A stretch of DNA of 64,000 nt from G963667675 sp963667675 (GTDB lineage: Bacteria > Chloroflexota > Dehalococcoidia > Lucifugimonadales > UBA3495), in assembly GCA_963667675.1 (NCBI GenBank), contig OY763929.1:62001-126000 (forward strand). Direction: 5' to 3'. This document shows positions 35,313 through 43,449 of the stretch, one piece after another. The translations under genes and the position numbers were made by a program. Numbering within the stretch: the stretch's first letter is position 1; the number at the start of each line of letters is the position of its first letter. Under the pieces are notes generated by a model, which saw only the letters and a program-made list of their open reading frames with translations, did no database searches and was not told the origin of the DNA.

Positions 35313-36953
35313 ATGGAAGGTAAGACCGCCGTAGCCGGAATCCTGCAGCAAGAGGGGGTCGAATTCCTCTTTTGCTTCCCCAACAACCCTCTCATCGACG
35401 CCGCGGCCGCCGCGGGCATCCGCCCCGTTATCAGCCGCATGGAGCGCGGGGCGGTCAACATGGCCGACGGCTACAGCCGCATGAGCAACGGGGTAAACCC
35501 AGGAGTGTGCCTGGTGCAGGCCGGGCCGGGCATTGAAAACGCCTTTCCCGGGGTTGCCCAAGCCTACGCCGACTCGTCGCCCGTACTGATGCTTCCGGGC
35601 CACCAGGGCACGGACCGCGAGGGATTCTCGTCCGACTTCAGGGCCGGCCCCAACTATGACGGCGTCACCAAGTGGAACGGCATGGTCAACAAGCCGGAGC
35701 GCATCCCGGAGATGATGCGCCGGGCATATACTCAACTGCGGGTGGGCCGCCCCCGCCCTGTATTGCTGGAAATGCCCGGCGACGTGCTCGACGGGGAGAT
35801 AGACGAGTCCCAGTTCTACTACGCCCCGGTGGCCAAGCGCCGTAGCGCCGGCGACCCCAACGACGCGGTCAGAATCGCCCAGGCCCTGCTGCGGGCCCGC
35901 CGGCCGGTGATATACGCCGGCCAGGGGGTGCTTTACGCCGAAGCTACCGACCAGTTGGTCGAGCTTGCCGAGTTGCTCAACGCGCCGGTTTTGACAACCA
36001 CCCTGGGCAAGAGCGGCTTTCCCGAAGACCACTACCTCTCCCTGGGCGCCGGAGGCTCCACCGGCACCAAGGCCGTGGCAGTATTCTTGCAGCAGGCCGA
36101 CCTGGTATTCGGCATCGGCGCCAGCTTGCAGCACACTTTGGCCGCGCCCCCGGTGCCTGCCGGCAAGAGGGTCATCCAGTCCACCGTGGACGAGACCGAC
36201 TTGAACGGGGAGTGTGCCCTAGACGACATGATTATCGGCGACGCCAAGTTGGTGCTCAGCCAGCTCATTTATGAGGTCAAGGCGCAGGAAGGCGAGAACG
36301 GCCGGCGGGGCGATAGGACGACGGCCGACGAAATCCACGCAGTGAAATCCGAATGGCTCGCACAGTGGATGCCCCGTCTGACGTCCGACGACGTGCCCAT
36401 CAGCCCCTATAGGGTCGTTTGGGAACTGGACCGGGGACTGGACAAAGCCAACAGCATCGTCACCCACGACTCCGGCAATCCCAGGGACCAAATGGTCCCC
36501 TTCTACACCGCCACCACGCCCAGGAGCTACCTGGGCTGGGGCAACTCCACCCAGTTGGGCAGCGGCCTGGGGCTCATCATGGGGGCCAAGCTGGCCGCCC
36601 CGCACAAGACCGCCCTCAACGTTATGGGGGACACGGCGGTGGGTATGTGCGGCACCGACCTGGAAACCGCGTCCCGCAACAAAATCGGCATCATCAGCGT
36701 AATCATCAACAACGGCGCCATGGGCGGCTACGAGAAACACATTCCCCTAGCTGTGGAGAAGTACGGCTCCAAGTTCACCAGCGGCGATTACACCAAGATG
36801 GCCGACAGTCTGGGTTGCCACGCCGAAACCGTCATCCGCCCTGACCAAATCGCACCGGCCCTGTATCGGGCTCAGGAAATCGCCGCCACCGGGCAGCCGG
36901 TGGTGCTTGAGATCATCACCCGAGAAGAGCCGGTGTTTTCCCGATACTACTAA
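35313..36953 (+). CDS. thiamine-diphosphate enzyme (acetolactate synthase-like)
   Basis: A 546-residue ThDP-dependent enzyme. The catalytic glutamate is E44 in SRMERGAVNMADGYSR and VQAGPGIENAFPGVAQAYAD follows. The ThDP/Mg motif starts at MGDTAVGMCG (about 438) and ends about 28 residues later in NNGAMGGYE (GD-x(n)-NN). The central domain (about 190-330) is the cofactor-like domain with RPVIYAGQGVLY. Members include acetolactate synthase, glyoxylate carboligase, oxalyl-CoA decarboxylase and others. I cannot choose among them, but no regulatory subunit gene is adjacent, which argues against biosynthetic ALS. SD GGGAGTAGGA before ATG. Confidence 0.88.
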   Translation: MEGKTAVAGILQQEGVEFLFCFPNNPLIDAAAAAGIRPVISRMERGAVNMADGYSRMSNGVNPGVCLVQAGPGIENAFPGVAQAYADSSPVLMLPGHQGTDREGFSSDFRAGPNYDGVTKWNGMVNKPERIPEMMRRAYTQLRVGRPRPVLLEMPGDVLDGEIDESQFYYAPVAKRRSAGDPNDAVRIAQALLRARRPVIYAGQGVLYAEATDQLVELAELLNAPVLTTTLGKSGFPEDHYLSLGAGGSTGTKAVAVFLQQADLVFGIGASLQHTLAAPPVPAGKRVIQSTVDETDLNGECALDDMIIGDAKLVLSQLIYEVKAQEGENGRRGDRTTADEIHAVKSEWLAQWMPRLTSDDVPISPYRVVWELDRGLDKANSIVTHDSGNPRDQMVPFYTATTPRSYLGWGNSTQLGSGLGLIMGAKLAAPHKTALNVMGDTAVGMCGTDLETASRNKIGIISVIINNGAMGGYEKHIPLAVEKYGSKFTSGDYTKMADSLGCHAETVIRPDQIAPALYRAQEIAATGQPVVLEIITREEPVFSRYY

Positions 36954-36987
36954 CGTGCGCCGTCCGATTCCCCCGCGCCGCCGCTGG

Positions 36988-36993
36988 TATAAT
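36988..36993 (+). promoter_or_regulatory. -10 box for the small Gly-tailed protein gene
   Basis: TATAAT (36988-36993) lies 19 bases before TTG 37013. It overlaps an in-frame ATG at 36992, which therefore cannot be the start if this box is used. Confidence 0.4.
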
Positions 36994-37012
36994 GCCCGCC
37001 AAGGTAAGCACT

Positions 37013-37333
37013 TTGAGCAGCAACTTCTACAGGCATTCCCTCCCGGCCCTCGAATTGTCAATCGAACGGAATACCGAGCAGGCGCCGCCGGACGGGCAGT
37101 ATCACGTAATCAAGGACGGGGAGTTGCTGGGGTCCTTTCGTTCCCTGAAAATGGCGCAGAAGTTGTTCCGGAGCATCGTCGAAGAAAGCGGCTACCGGCC
37201 GGCCCCGCCGGAGTCGGGCAAGACCGTGTCTGAGATGATGACCGACCGCTACCTGGAGTCCAAAGACCTGTACTGGTCCGACAGTCACAAGTATCGCGGC
37301 GGAGGCGGCAGAGGCGGTCGCGGAGGCATCTGA
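37013..37333 (+). CDS. hypothetical protein with Gly/Arg-rich tail, 106 residues
   Basis: Not recognised. TTG 37013 (SD AAGG at 37001-37004) is preferred; ATG 36992 would lie inside the -10 box. The chain begins MSSNFYRHSLPALELSIERN, then a beta-rich segment GQYHVIKDGELLGSFRSLKM, a helix AQKLFRSIVEESG, and a terminal YRGGGGRGGRGGI, similar to RGG-type RNA-binding tails. Upstream of the methyltransferase by about 70 bp. Expression and role unknown. Confidence 0.6.
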   Translation: MSSNFYRHSLPALELSIERNTEQAPPDGQYHVIKDGELLGSFRSLKMAQKLFRSIVEESGYRPAPPESGKTVSEMMTDRYLESKDLYWSDSHKYRGGGGRGGRGGI

Positions 37334-37403
37334 GAGCCGTCGCCGCTAACCGGCAAGCCAGGCAACGCCAAGCAACACCCGTTTTCTTTCCAGAGGCCAC
37401 AGT

Positions 37404-38345
37404 ATGAACCGGAACCGCCGGTCTAAGAGCACCCAGACAAGTTCCTTCGGTACTCCGGGAAGGTTTGGCCACGACTCCACCAAGTTCTACGCCGGCCGGC
37501 TCTACGAGGGCTTACCCAAAGAAAGCCGTCCCAAGTACCACGAAAATCCCCTGCCCCCGGATGCCGCCAACCGGATTTTCTGCAAGTCCGCCGAGTCCAT
37601 GGACGACCTGCCGGATTGCAGCGTTCACCTGATGGTGACGTCGCCGCCGTACAACGTGGGCAAGGACTACGACGAGGACCTGACCCTCGACGAATACCGG
37701 GAATTCCTCCGGCGAGTGATGGCCGAGGTGTACCGGGTGCTGGTCCCCGGGGGCCGCGTCTGTTTCAACCTGGCAAATCTAGGCCGCCGGCCGTATCTGC
37801 CACTGCATTCCTTCATCATCGAGGATATCCTGTCGCTGGGATTCCTGATGCGCGGCGAGATAATCTGGGACAAGGCCGCCAGCGCCAGCCCTTCCACCGC
37901 ATGGGGAAGCTGGAAGTCCGCCGCAAACCCCACCCTGAGGGACATCCACGAGTACATCCTGGTGTTGTGCAAGGAGTCTTTCAGCCGCCCCAGGGTGGAC
38001 GGCCGGGAGCCGACCATCACCCCGGAAGAATTCCTGGAATACACCAAGAGCATCTGGAGATTCCCCGCCGAGCCCGCCAAAAAGGTGGGGCACCCTGCCC
38101 CCTTCCCGGTGGAGCTTCCCTATCGCTGCATCCAACTCTACACCTATGCCGGAGAGGTGGTCCTTGACCCCTTCATGGGAAGCGGGAGCACCGCGGTGGC
38201 GGCGGTCAGGACCGGCAGAGATTTTGTGGGATACGAGACCAACCCGGAATACTGCGCTCTGGCAGTTCTACGCGAGAAAAAAGCCCGCTGTCAATCGCGG
38301 CAACTACAGCTAGAGCCTATGATAGAAAGTAGCGAACATGAATAA
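37404..38345 (+). CDS. site-specific DNA methyltransferase (type II, N4/N6, beta class)
   Basis: A 313-residue DNA methylase of the N6_N4 family. Motif IV TSPPYN (about 78) precedes motif I DPFMGSGST (about 255), the class beta order. SPPY is typical of N4-cytosine enzymes but also occurs in N6-adenine ones. CNLANLGRRPYLP-like and LRDIHEYILVLCKE blocks are family-typical. GC content is like that of neighbouring genes. Its last eight bases overlap the following gene, a probable restriction endonuclease, so this is the M of an R-M pair. Confidence 0.9.
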   Translation: MNRNRRSKSTQTSSFGTPGRFGHDSTKFYAGRLYEGLPKESRPKYHENPLPPDAANRIFCKSAESMDDLPDCSVHLMVTSPPYNVGKDYDEDLTLDEYREFLRRVMAEVYRVLVPGGRVCFNLANLGRRPYLPLHSFIIEDILSLGFLMRGEIIWDKAASASPSTAWGSWKSAANPTLRDIHEYILVLCKESFSRPRVDGREPTITPEEFLEYTKSIWRFPAEPAKKVGHPAPFPVELPYRCIQLYTYAGEVVLDPFMGSGSTAVAAVRTGRDFVGYETNPEYCALAVLREKKARCQSRQLQLEPMIESSEHE

Positions 38346-38943
38346 ACTGATAGCCGACATACTTCGAAACCCTCAGTACATTGACCATATCCTGAACAAG
38401 CTGCCTCCTGCCTTTGAGATGGTAGGTCAGCAGGCAAAGGGCCCTGAAGTCGGTACTTTGCGAGAGGGAGTTGTGATTGGGATGTTTATAGCTTTCCTCG
38501 GAGACCATGCAGTCCAATCTGTCGCCAGCGCAGTTGAGCCGGACATAGATTGCTACATCGGCGACCAACCTCTTTCCATCAAAACCGTAACCGGAAACGG
38601 AGGTATCAGACTCAAATGGACCTCAAACGCCGATTTGGCAATGGCCTCAATGCGAACCTATATTCCCAGTTCCGATTTGTTGATAATCCAAATCAACTGG
38701 GATGACGAAGGACACATCTTCTATATTCCAACGGAAGTTCAACACGATGTATTCACCAAGTTAGGGAACCACTACTTGGACTATCGCGCTAACACCAACA
38801 CGAGGGGGTTTAATATGTCTCGAGGAGCGTTCGAGTCAGTAACGCATGACTCCGGGACCATCGTCCTTCCCGTGTCATGGTTCCGGTCAATTAAACCCCA
38901 AGGCCAGTATGAACCATGGGTTAAATATTGGAGAGACCCCTGA
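38338..38943 (+). CDS. probable type II restriction endonuclease
   Basis: A 201-residue protein starting inside the methylase stop (ATG 38338), the classical overlap of R-M pairs. It has a compact nuclease-like core: VEPDIDCYIGDQPLSIKTV (about 60-80) reads as a PD-(D/E)xK variant in which the ExK position is SIK. HIFYIPTEVQHDVF and GFNMSRGAFESVTHDSGTI follow. The order, size, overlap and an AT-richer base composition than the methylase support the call. Recognition site unknown; possible relation to short-site cutters such as ThaI is only a suggestion. Confidence 0.75.
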   Translation: MNKLIADILRNPQYIDHILNKLPPAFEMVGQQAKGPEVGTLREGVVIGMFIAFLGDHAVQSVASAVEPDIDCYIGDQPLSIKTVTGNGGIRLKWTSNADLAMASMRTYIPSSDLLIIQINWDDEGHIFYIPTEVQHDVFTKLGNHYLDYRANTNTRGFNMSRGAFESVTHDSGTIVLPVSWFRSIKPQGQYEPWVKYWRDP

Positions 38944-39123
38944 GAAAAGTGGATCAGTCAACGTAACGATCCTTCGAACATTCCTCACACGTGAGTGCCC
39001 CTGCTATGCCGAGAAGTCAAAGGATTTTGACGTTTCCTAGGCCTGTGACGACGGCCACTCGTATCGAGTAGCCTATTCCCACCCTGAAAGGACCGCTTTC
39101 ACAAAATCTAACGAGGAGAATGA

Positions 39124-39408
39124 ATGGATAACTGGGAAGAACGCATGGAGGTCCTGAATCAACAACAACAGGCTATCGAGAAGTTTATTCAGGTAGTCTA
39201 TAACCATCACGATCACTTACGGCCTGGTCGGCCTCTGGACCAGATTGTGAAGACTCAAGCGCCAGGTGTTATTCTTACAATGGTAGAGAATAACGCACTC
39301 CACCATTATGCGCTGTTGGCTGCTATTCAGATTCACCAAATTGAGTTCAACAAAGCTGTTATTGCGATGCTTACAGACTTGGATAATCGGAAGGTCGAGT
39401 CCCCTTGA
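39124..39408 (+). CDS. hypothetical helical protein, 94 residues, in the R-M region
   Basis: Not recognised. It has a strong SD (GAGGAG) before ATG 39124. Charged amphipathic helices include NQQQQAIEKFIQVVYNHH and a hydrophobic ALHHYALLAAIQIHQIEF. AT-richer than the surrounding genome, like the endonuclease gene, so probably part of the same acquired segment. It may be a control or immunity-like protein, but no HTH is seen. Confidence 0.6.
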   Translation: MDNWEERMEVLNQQQQAIEKFIQVVYNHHDHLRPGRPLDQIVKTQAPGVILTMVENNALHHYALLAAIQIHQIEFNKAVIAMLTDLDNRKVESP

Positions 39409-39479
39409 GTCAAGTGATGAAGCCTCATTCTCTATCGTTGCGTAGCGTTTCGTATATCATTCCATTATCAAATAGAAGT

Positions 39480-39496
39480 GGCGGGGTTTCCCCGTC
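39480..39496 (+). terminator. weak hairpin, possible terminator
   Basis: GGCGGGG (39480-39486) and CCCCGTC (39490-39496), with one G-T pair and a TTT loop. No T-run follows, so only a weak or rho-assisted terminator. Confidence 0.3.
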
Positions 39497-39502
39497 AGTA
39501 CC

Positions 39503-39532
39503 TTGACAGTGAGAAATCCTCCGGGATAAGGT
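39503..39532 (+). promoter_or_regulatory. candidate promoter for the small coiled-coil/TM gene
   Basis: A perfect -35 TTGACA (39503-39508) with a weak TAAGGT -10 (39527-39532) 18 bp away. Confidence 0.3.
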
Positions 39533-39575
39533 AGAAATGAGAAAGCGATTACGGTAGAAGTCGGGAGATAGGTTT

Positions 39576-39752
39576 ATGGCAACGGTGGAGCAGAGGGTAA
39601 GCTACGTCGAGGGGAAACTTGACTCTCTGGCTACGAAAGCTGACCTTGCCGAACTGGAAACCCGGCTTATCAAATGGATAATTGGGATGATGGTCGGGTC
39701 TGTCGCCGTGGCCTCTACTATTGCGCTGCTGGTGCAGCGATTGACGGATTAA
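39576..39752 (+). CDS. small coiled-coil plus membrane-helix protein (DUF1640-like), 58 residues
   Basis: ATG 39576 has SD GGGAGATA and the stop TAA is at 39750-39752. The sequence begins MATVEQRVSYVEGKLDSLAT, a short coiled coil (heptads VEQRVSYVEGKLDSLATKADLAE, broken here for reading), followed by KWIIGMMVGSVAVASTIAL, one transmembrane helix, and VQRLTD. This is the layout of DUF1640/hemolysin XhlA-like small membrane proteins. Easy to miss by size. Probably mobile-element- or phage-associated; role unknown. Confidence 0.7.
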   Translation: MATVEQRVSYVEGKLDSLATKADLAELETRLIKWIIGMMVGSVAVASTIALLVQRLTD

Positions 39753-39764
39753 AAGGATCTGCCC

Positions 39765-41189
39765 CTAGCAGCCAGGCCGGCTAGCATACTCCGGGTCTAC
39801 TTTTCGGTGCACCAACCGGCCGTCACCTAGCACCCCCATGAACTGGCCGTCCTCTACGACGACCTTGCCCCGGAGGATCGTCGTCACCGGCCAGCCCTCT
39901 ATTTCGAACCCTTCCCAGATGCTGTAGTCGGAGATGTGGAAGTCGGCCTTGGTCAGCCTCTTTTTGATGCTGGGGTCTATGAGGACTATGTCGGCGTCGC
40001 TGCCGGGAGCAATCACGCCCTTGCGCGGGTAGAGCCCCATGATTTTGGCGGCGTTGGCTGAAGTCACGTCGACGAACCGCTGCAAGGACATCCCCTGTTT
40101 GGACACGCCCTCACTGTAGGTGATGCCCATCCGGGTCTCGGCCCCGTTGTGGCCGCCGGTCACGTCGGAAACGGTCCTGCCGGCGATTTTCAACTCCCAC
40201 GACGTGCAGTACTCGTCGGTGGCCATGGTATGCAGGCCGCCCCGCACTATGCCCTGCCATAACGAAAGCCGGTCCTCCTCCGACTTGAGCGAGGGGTAAG
40301 TGTGGTACTTCATGCCGTTTTCTTCCCGGTAGTTCTCAGCGCTGAAGCAGCAGTAGTTGTGCAGGGTCTCGCCGTATACCGGCATTCCCTTGGCCCTCGC
40401 CTCATGGATTGCTTCGATGCCCTGCTTGGCGCTTACGTGAACAAAATAGACCGGCGATCCGGTCCACTCGGCAACCCGCAATACCCTCCGAAACGACACG
40501 TCCTCGGACTCGTTGCTGTGCACCAGGTGCATGTTCCACCACTCGGTGCGCTCCTCCCGGGCCAGCTTCTGGTACATGTGCTGAACCATGTCGTCGTCCT
40601 CGGAATGGACCAACAACATGGCCCCCAGGCGTTGCACCTGCTCCATCAGGTCGTGAAGATGGCCCATGCGCACCATCCTTGGTTGGGTGTCAGCCGCAGG
40701 GGGCCGTATATTGGTGGTGAAAATCTTGATACTCGGGAAACCGTCGGCGACGGCTTCGCCGATTTGGCCCATGATTTCCGGGGGAATTTCGCCCATCAGC
40801 ATCAGGTGGTGGGAATAGTCGGCGAAGGAATTGCCCTTCCACACGTCGGTGCGTTCCTGGATTGCCTGGGGAATGTCGATGCCGGGATACTGCATGGCGA
40901 AGTCCAGGATAGTCGTCGTGCCTCCGAACAGGGCGGCCCGGCTAACCTGGTCGGGAGGAGCGGTCGTGAGGTTTCCGTGGCCCATAATCGGCGCCGATAT
41001 GTGGGCGTGGGGCTCGATGCCGCCCGGCGCAACGACCTTTCCCGAAGCGTCGATAAAGCGGCCCGCTTCCTCGGTAAGGACGCCCTGAGCGGCGACGGCG
41101 ACGATCTTCTCGCCCTGCACCGCTATGTCCCAGGCGCCTACTCCCCAAGGCGTGACCACCTGGTCGCCGCGAATAATCAAGTCCAGCAT
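39765..41189 (-). CDS. D-hydantoinase/dihydropyrimidinase-type cyclic amidohydrolase
   Basis: A 474-residue amidohydrolase superfamily enzyme with metal ligands H61 and H63 (EPHAHI), a carbamylatable lysine in SIKIFTTN (about 154), H in LLVHSED (about 195) and H in YFVHVSA (about 250). The catalytic aspartate is in MATDEYCT (about 336). The C-terminal strand domain is RGKVVVEDGQFMG. Hydrolyses cyclic imides or ureides (hydantoin, dihydropyrimidine, allantoin). SD GAGGAGG before ATG. Stand-alone. Confidence 0.9.
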   Translation of the reverse strand: MLDLIIRGDQVVTPWGVGAWDIAVQGEKIVAVAAQGVLTEEAGRFIDASGKVVAPGGIEPHAHISAPIMGHGNLTTAPPDQVSRAALFGGTTTILDFAMQYPGIDIPQAIQERTDVWKGNSFADYSHHLMLMGEIPPEIMGQIGEAVADGFPSIKIFTTNIRPPAADTQPRMVRMGHLHDLMEQVQRLGAMLLVHSEDDDMVQHMYQKLAREERTEWWNMHLVHSNESEDVSFRRVLRVAEWTGSPVYFVHVSAKQGIEAIHEARAKGMPVYGETLHNYCCFSAENYREENGMKYHTYPSLKSEEDRLSLWQGIVRGGLHTMATDEYCTSWELKIAGRTVSDVTGGHNGAETRMGITYSEGVSKQGMSLQRFVDVTSANAAKIMGLYPRKGVIAPGSDADIVLIDPSIKKRLTKADFHISDYSIWEGFEIEGWPVTTILRGKVVVEDGQFMGVLGDGRLVHRKVDPEYASRPGC

Positions 41190-41388
41190 CCCTGGCCCTC
41201 CTCCGTCAATTAGATTGATGGCGGATACCGGAGTTTAGCATAGATGCCCCACGTCATAGCCCACCCCAAGACCCGCCGGGAATCGCTCTTGAGACGGTAT
41301 AAAGACGCCTGATTCACGGCATTTCAGGTAGCTGAATTCAGGATGATCAGCCACTGGATCGGACGGCGCAACCAGACAAAATTCTCGG

Positions 41389-41417
41389 TTGACTTTGCCC
41401 TGTTCTTCCTGCAAAAT
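41389..41417 (+). promoter_or_regulatory. promoter for the GuaB3-type gene
   Basis: -35 TTGACT (41389-41394), a 17-bp spacer, -10 CAAAAT (41412-41417). The leader to ATG 41456 is about 32 bases with SD GAGGTG. Confidence 0.5.
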
Positions 41418-41455
41418 CAATCAATTAACAACATCGCGATTTGAGGTGCTAAGGG

Positions 41456-42592
41456 ATGGGGAGACGCTTGTTCAAGGAACTGGAACGGGCCTACGGATTC
41501 GATGAGGTTGCCATCGTCCCCGGTCAGGTGACCGTCAACCCGGATTTGACCAACACCACCATGACCATTGGCGACCGCTCCTTCGATATTCCGGTCATGG
41601 CTTCAGCCATGGACGGCGCGGTGTCTCCCAGGTTTGCTACGTTGATGCACCAGATGGGCGGATTGGGCGTTCTCAACGCCGAAGGACTGTACACCCGCTA
41701 CGAGGACCCCTATTCCGTCTTGGAAGAGATCGTTTCCTCCCCCCAGGAAGACGTTACCCACTATCTGCAGCAGGTCTACTCCGAGCCGGTCCGCGAAAAC
41801 CTGATCGGACAAAGAGTCCAGGAAATCCGGAAATCAGGCTCGACCTGCGCCGTCTCTTTCACTCCCCAGAACACGAAGCGCATGTCTCCCGTAGCCGTAG
41901 AGGCTGGAGCCGACATCGTTTTGGTCCAGTCCACCGTCACCACTGCCAGGCACATGTCTCGCAGCTACCGCGGCCTGATATTCTCCGAGTTGGTGAAAAC
42001 GCTGACCGTCCCGGTAGTTGTCGGCAACTGCGTCAGCTATCAGGTAGCCACGGAACTGATGGAAACCGGCATCGACGGAGTCCTGGTGGGCGTCGGCCCC
42101 GGCGCCGCCTGCACAACCAGGGAAGTGGTGGGAGTGGGAGTGCCCCAGGTGACGGCGACCATGGAGTGCTCCGCCGCCAGAGAGGACTATTTCCGCCGCA
42201 CCGGCCGCTACGTGACCGTGATTACCGACGGCGGCTTCCGCAGCGGGGGAGACGTCTGCAAGGCCATCGTTAGCGGGGCCGACGGCGTAATGCTGGGCAC
42301 CCCCTTCGCCCAAGCGGAAGAGGCCCCCGGACGGGGTTACAACTGGGGCATGGCTAATTCCCATCCAGAACTGCCCCGGGGCACCCGCATCAAAGTGGGG
42401 ACCAAAGGGACGCTCAAGCAGATACTCTACGGGCCCACCTCGGTCACCGACGGCACCCAGAACTTCATCGGCGCTCTGAGAGTCGCCATGGGTATGTGCG
42501 GCGCCTATACGATTCGCGATATGCACAAAGCCGAGATGGTCATCGCCCCAGCCATTAAGACCGAGGGCAAGTCCTTCCAGTTGGGGGGTTAG
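41456..42592 (+). CDS. guaB3: GuaB3-type IMP dehydrogenase-related protein
   Basis: A 378-residue TIM-barrel protein of the IMPDH/GMPR family. The loop GPGAACTTREVVGVGVPQ (about 213-230) carries the catalytic cysteine of IMPDH/GMP reductase, and ITDGGFRSGGDVCKAIVSGA follows. The CBS domains of true GuaB are absent. GuaB3 proteins are known from actinobacteria and Chloroflexota next to guaB; here it is alone. No clear flap residues prove IMPDH activity, so it may be a GMP reductase-like enzyme. Confidence 0.82.
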   Translation: MGRRLFKELERAYGFDEVAIVPGQVTVNPDLTNTTMTIGDRSFDIPVMASAMDGAVSPRFATLMHQMGGLGVLNAEGLYTRYEDPYSVLEEIVSSPQEDVTHYLQQVYSEPVRENLIGQRVQEIRKSGSTCAVSFTPQNTKRMSPVAVEAGADIVLVQSTVTTARHMSRSYRGLIFSELVKTLTVPVVVGNCVSYQVATELMETGIDGVLVGVGPGAACTTREVVGVGVPQVTATMECSAAREDYFRRTGRYVTVITDGGFRSGGDVCKAIVSGADGVMLGTPFAQAEEAPGRGYNWGMANSHPELPRGTRIKVGTKGTLKQILYGPTSVTDGTQNFIGALRVAMGMCGAYTIRDMHKAEMVIAPAIKTEGKSFQLGG

Positions 42593-43025
42593 CTCCCAGC
42601 GCCCTCCGCGCTGCGCCGCCCAATGTCCGGGCGGCTATAGCCACCAGTCGCCCAGCCGGATTCCGACCATCCAGGCGTTCGTCCTCCCTGTTCCAGTACC
42701 GCCCGGCGCTTGTTGAGCTCTTTTACACCGGCGCCTATACGGTAGCCCACTCCCTCGTCTGACCGCCCGTCAGCGCCGGGATGATGCCAACGCTGACAGC
42801 TAGCCCGAGCATTACATTCCTACCTATCAACAGACCCGTAAACGCGCTATCAAGCGGATAGGACTAGAGGAGTAGCGCAACGCCAGAATTCGTCGCATTG
42901 CGAATCGTCATTAAGGCTGACAGGTTATGTTAATGGAGCGATAATTGCAACTGTCTTCACAATGTTGACGAAAACCAACCGTCGGTGGTACCCTTATCGG
43001 AATAGCACGAAGAAGGTCTTAAACC
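42593..43025. other. 433-bp intergenic region, possible decayed minus-strand coding remnant
   Basis: No intact gene. On the minus strand, a hydrophobic segment of about 25 codons (MLGLAVSVGIIPALTGGQTR) is followed in another frame by about 50 open codons (GVKELNKRRAVLEQGG among them). This could be a frameshifted relic of a membrane protein, but coding status is weak. A promoter and SD for the next gene fill its right end. Confidence 0.25.
42965..42994 (+). promoter_or_regulatory. promoter for the small Cys/His protein gene
   Basis: -35 TTGACG (42965-42970), an 18-bp spacer, -10 TACCCT (42989-42994). SD AAGG occurs before ATG 43026. Confidence 0.4.
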
Positions 43026-43286
43026 ATGTCACAAGACGTACTGATACCGGTCCAAATTGACGAGGCAGAGCAGCCACGCTGCCAACACTTCTGGGTGATC
43101 GAGCCGGCCCAGGGCCCGGAGAGCCGCGGTACGTGCCGGACCTGCGGCGAAACCCGGGATTTCAAAAACTACGTGGAAGGGGCAGCTTGGGGCGACTCCA
43201 GGCTTGCCAGCAGCACCGACCCCCTGAAGTTGGCCGACGTGCAAAGGGTCGCCTCCACCTACATGAACGTCGACGCCGACGAGTAA
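43026..43286 (+). CDS. small putative zinc-binding protein, C-x-H...C-x2-C family (copy A)
   Basis: An 86-residue protein. The core is CQHFWVIEPAQGPESRGTCR, giving C19-x-H21 and C37-x2-C40, a compact one-metal zinc-ribbon-like pattern. It shares C-x-H-x-W-x-I-E-P-A-x-G-P-x-S-x-G-x-C-R-x-C and identical spacing with the gene at 58569. The C-terminal half is polar and unlike copy B. It has its own promoter and a strong terminator, thus a monocistronic gene upstream of dnaE. No DNA-binding region is visible. Confidence 0.8.
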   Translation: MSQDVLIPVQIDEAEQPRCQHFWVIEPAQGPESRGTCRTCGETRDFKNYVEGAAWGDSRLASSTDPLKLADVQRVASTYMNVDADE

Positions 43287-43321
43287 GGCCTCTCAGCCGC
43301 CGTACGCCTAGCCGGTTCCCC

Positions 43322-43354
43322 AGGCCGCCGCTTGCCTTGCAAGGGCGGCCTTTT
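43322..43354 (+). terminator. rho-independent terminator of the small Cys/His gene
   Basis: AGGCCGCC (43322-43329) pairs with GGCGGCCT (43344-43351), extended by inner CTTGC (43331-43335)/GCAAG (43339-43343) with one unpaired G, and followed by TTTT (43351-43354). Confidence 0.8.
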
Positions 43355-43397
43355 GGTATCCGCTGGGTCAACAATTGGCATATCTTGTATATTCCCC

Positions 43398-43430
43398 TTG
43401 ACAAGCGTCTATTCGGCCGGGGTTTATAAT
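43398..43430 (+). promoter_or_regulatory. candidate dnaE promoter
   Basis: TTGACA (43398-43403) and TATAAT (43425-43430) are both perfect, but the spacer is 21 bases, longer than normal; TTTATA nearer would give 19. One box may be coincidental. Confidence 0.35.
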
Positions 43431-43449
43431 ACCCCGTGCCGGAGGTTCC

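Noticed and set aside
39503..39532. Consensus promoter before the 58-aa gene
   Set aside because: The -35 is perfect but the -10 matches only three of six, so it is listed at low confidence and not used as support.
42593..42850. Minus-strand hydrophobic frame as a gene
   Set aside because: No start with SD, frame changes are needed, and no homology is recognised.
43398..43430. dnaE promoter with perfect boxes
   Set aside because: The spacer of 21 bases is outside normal range; kept only as a weak candidate.
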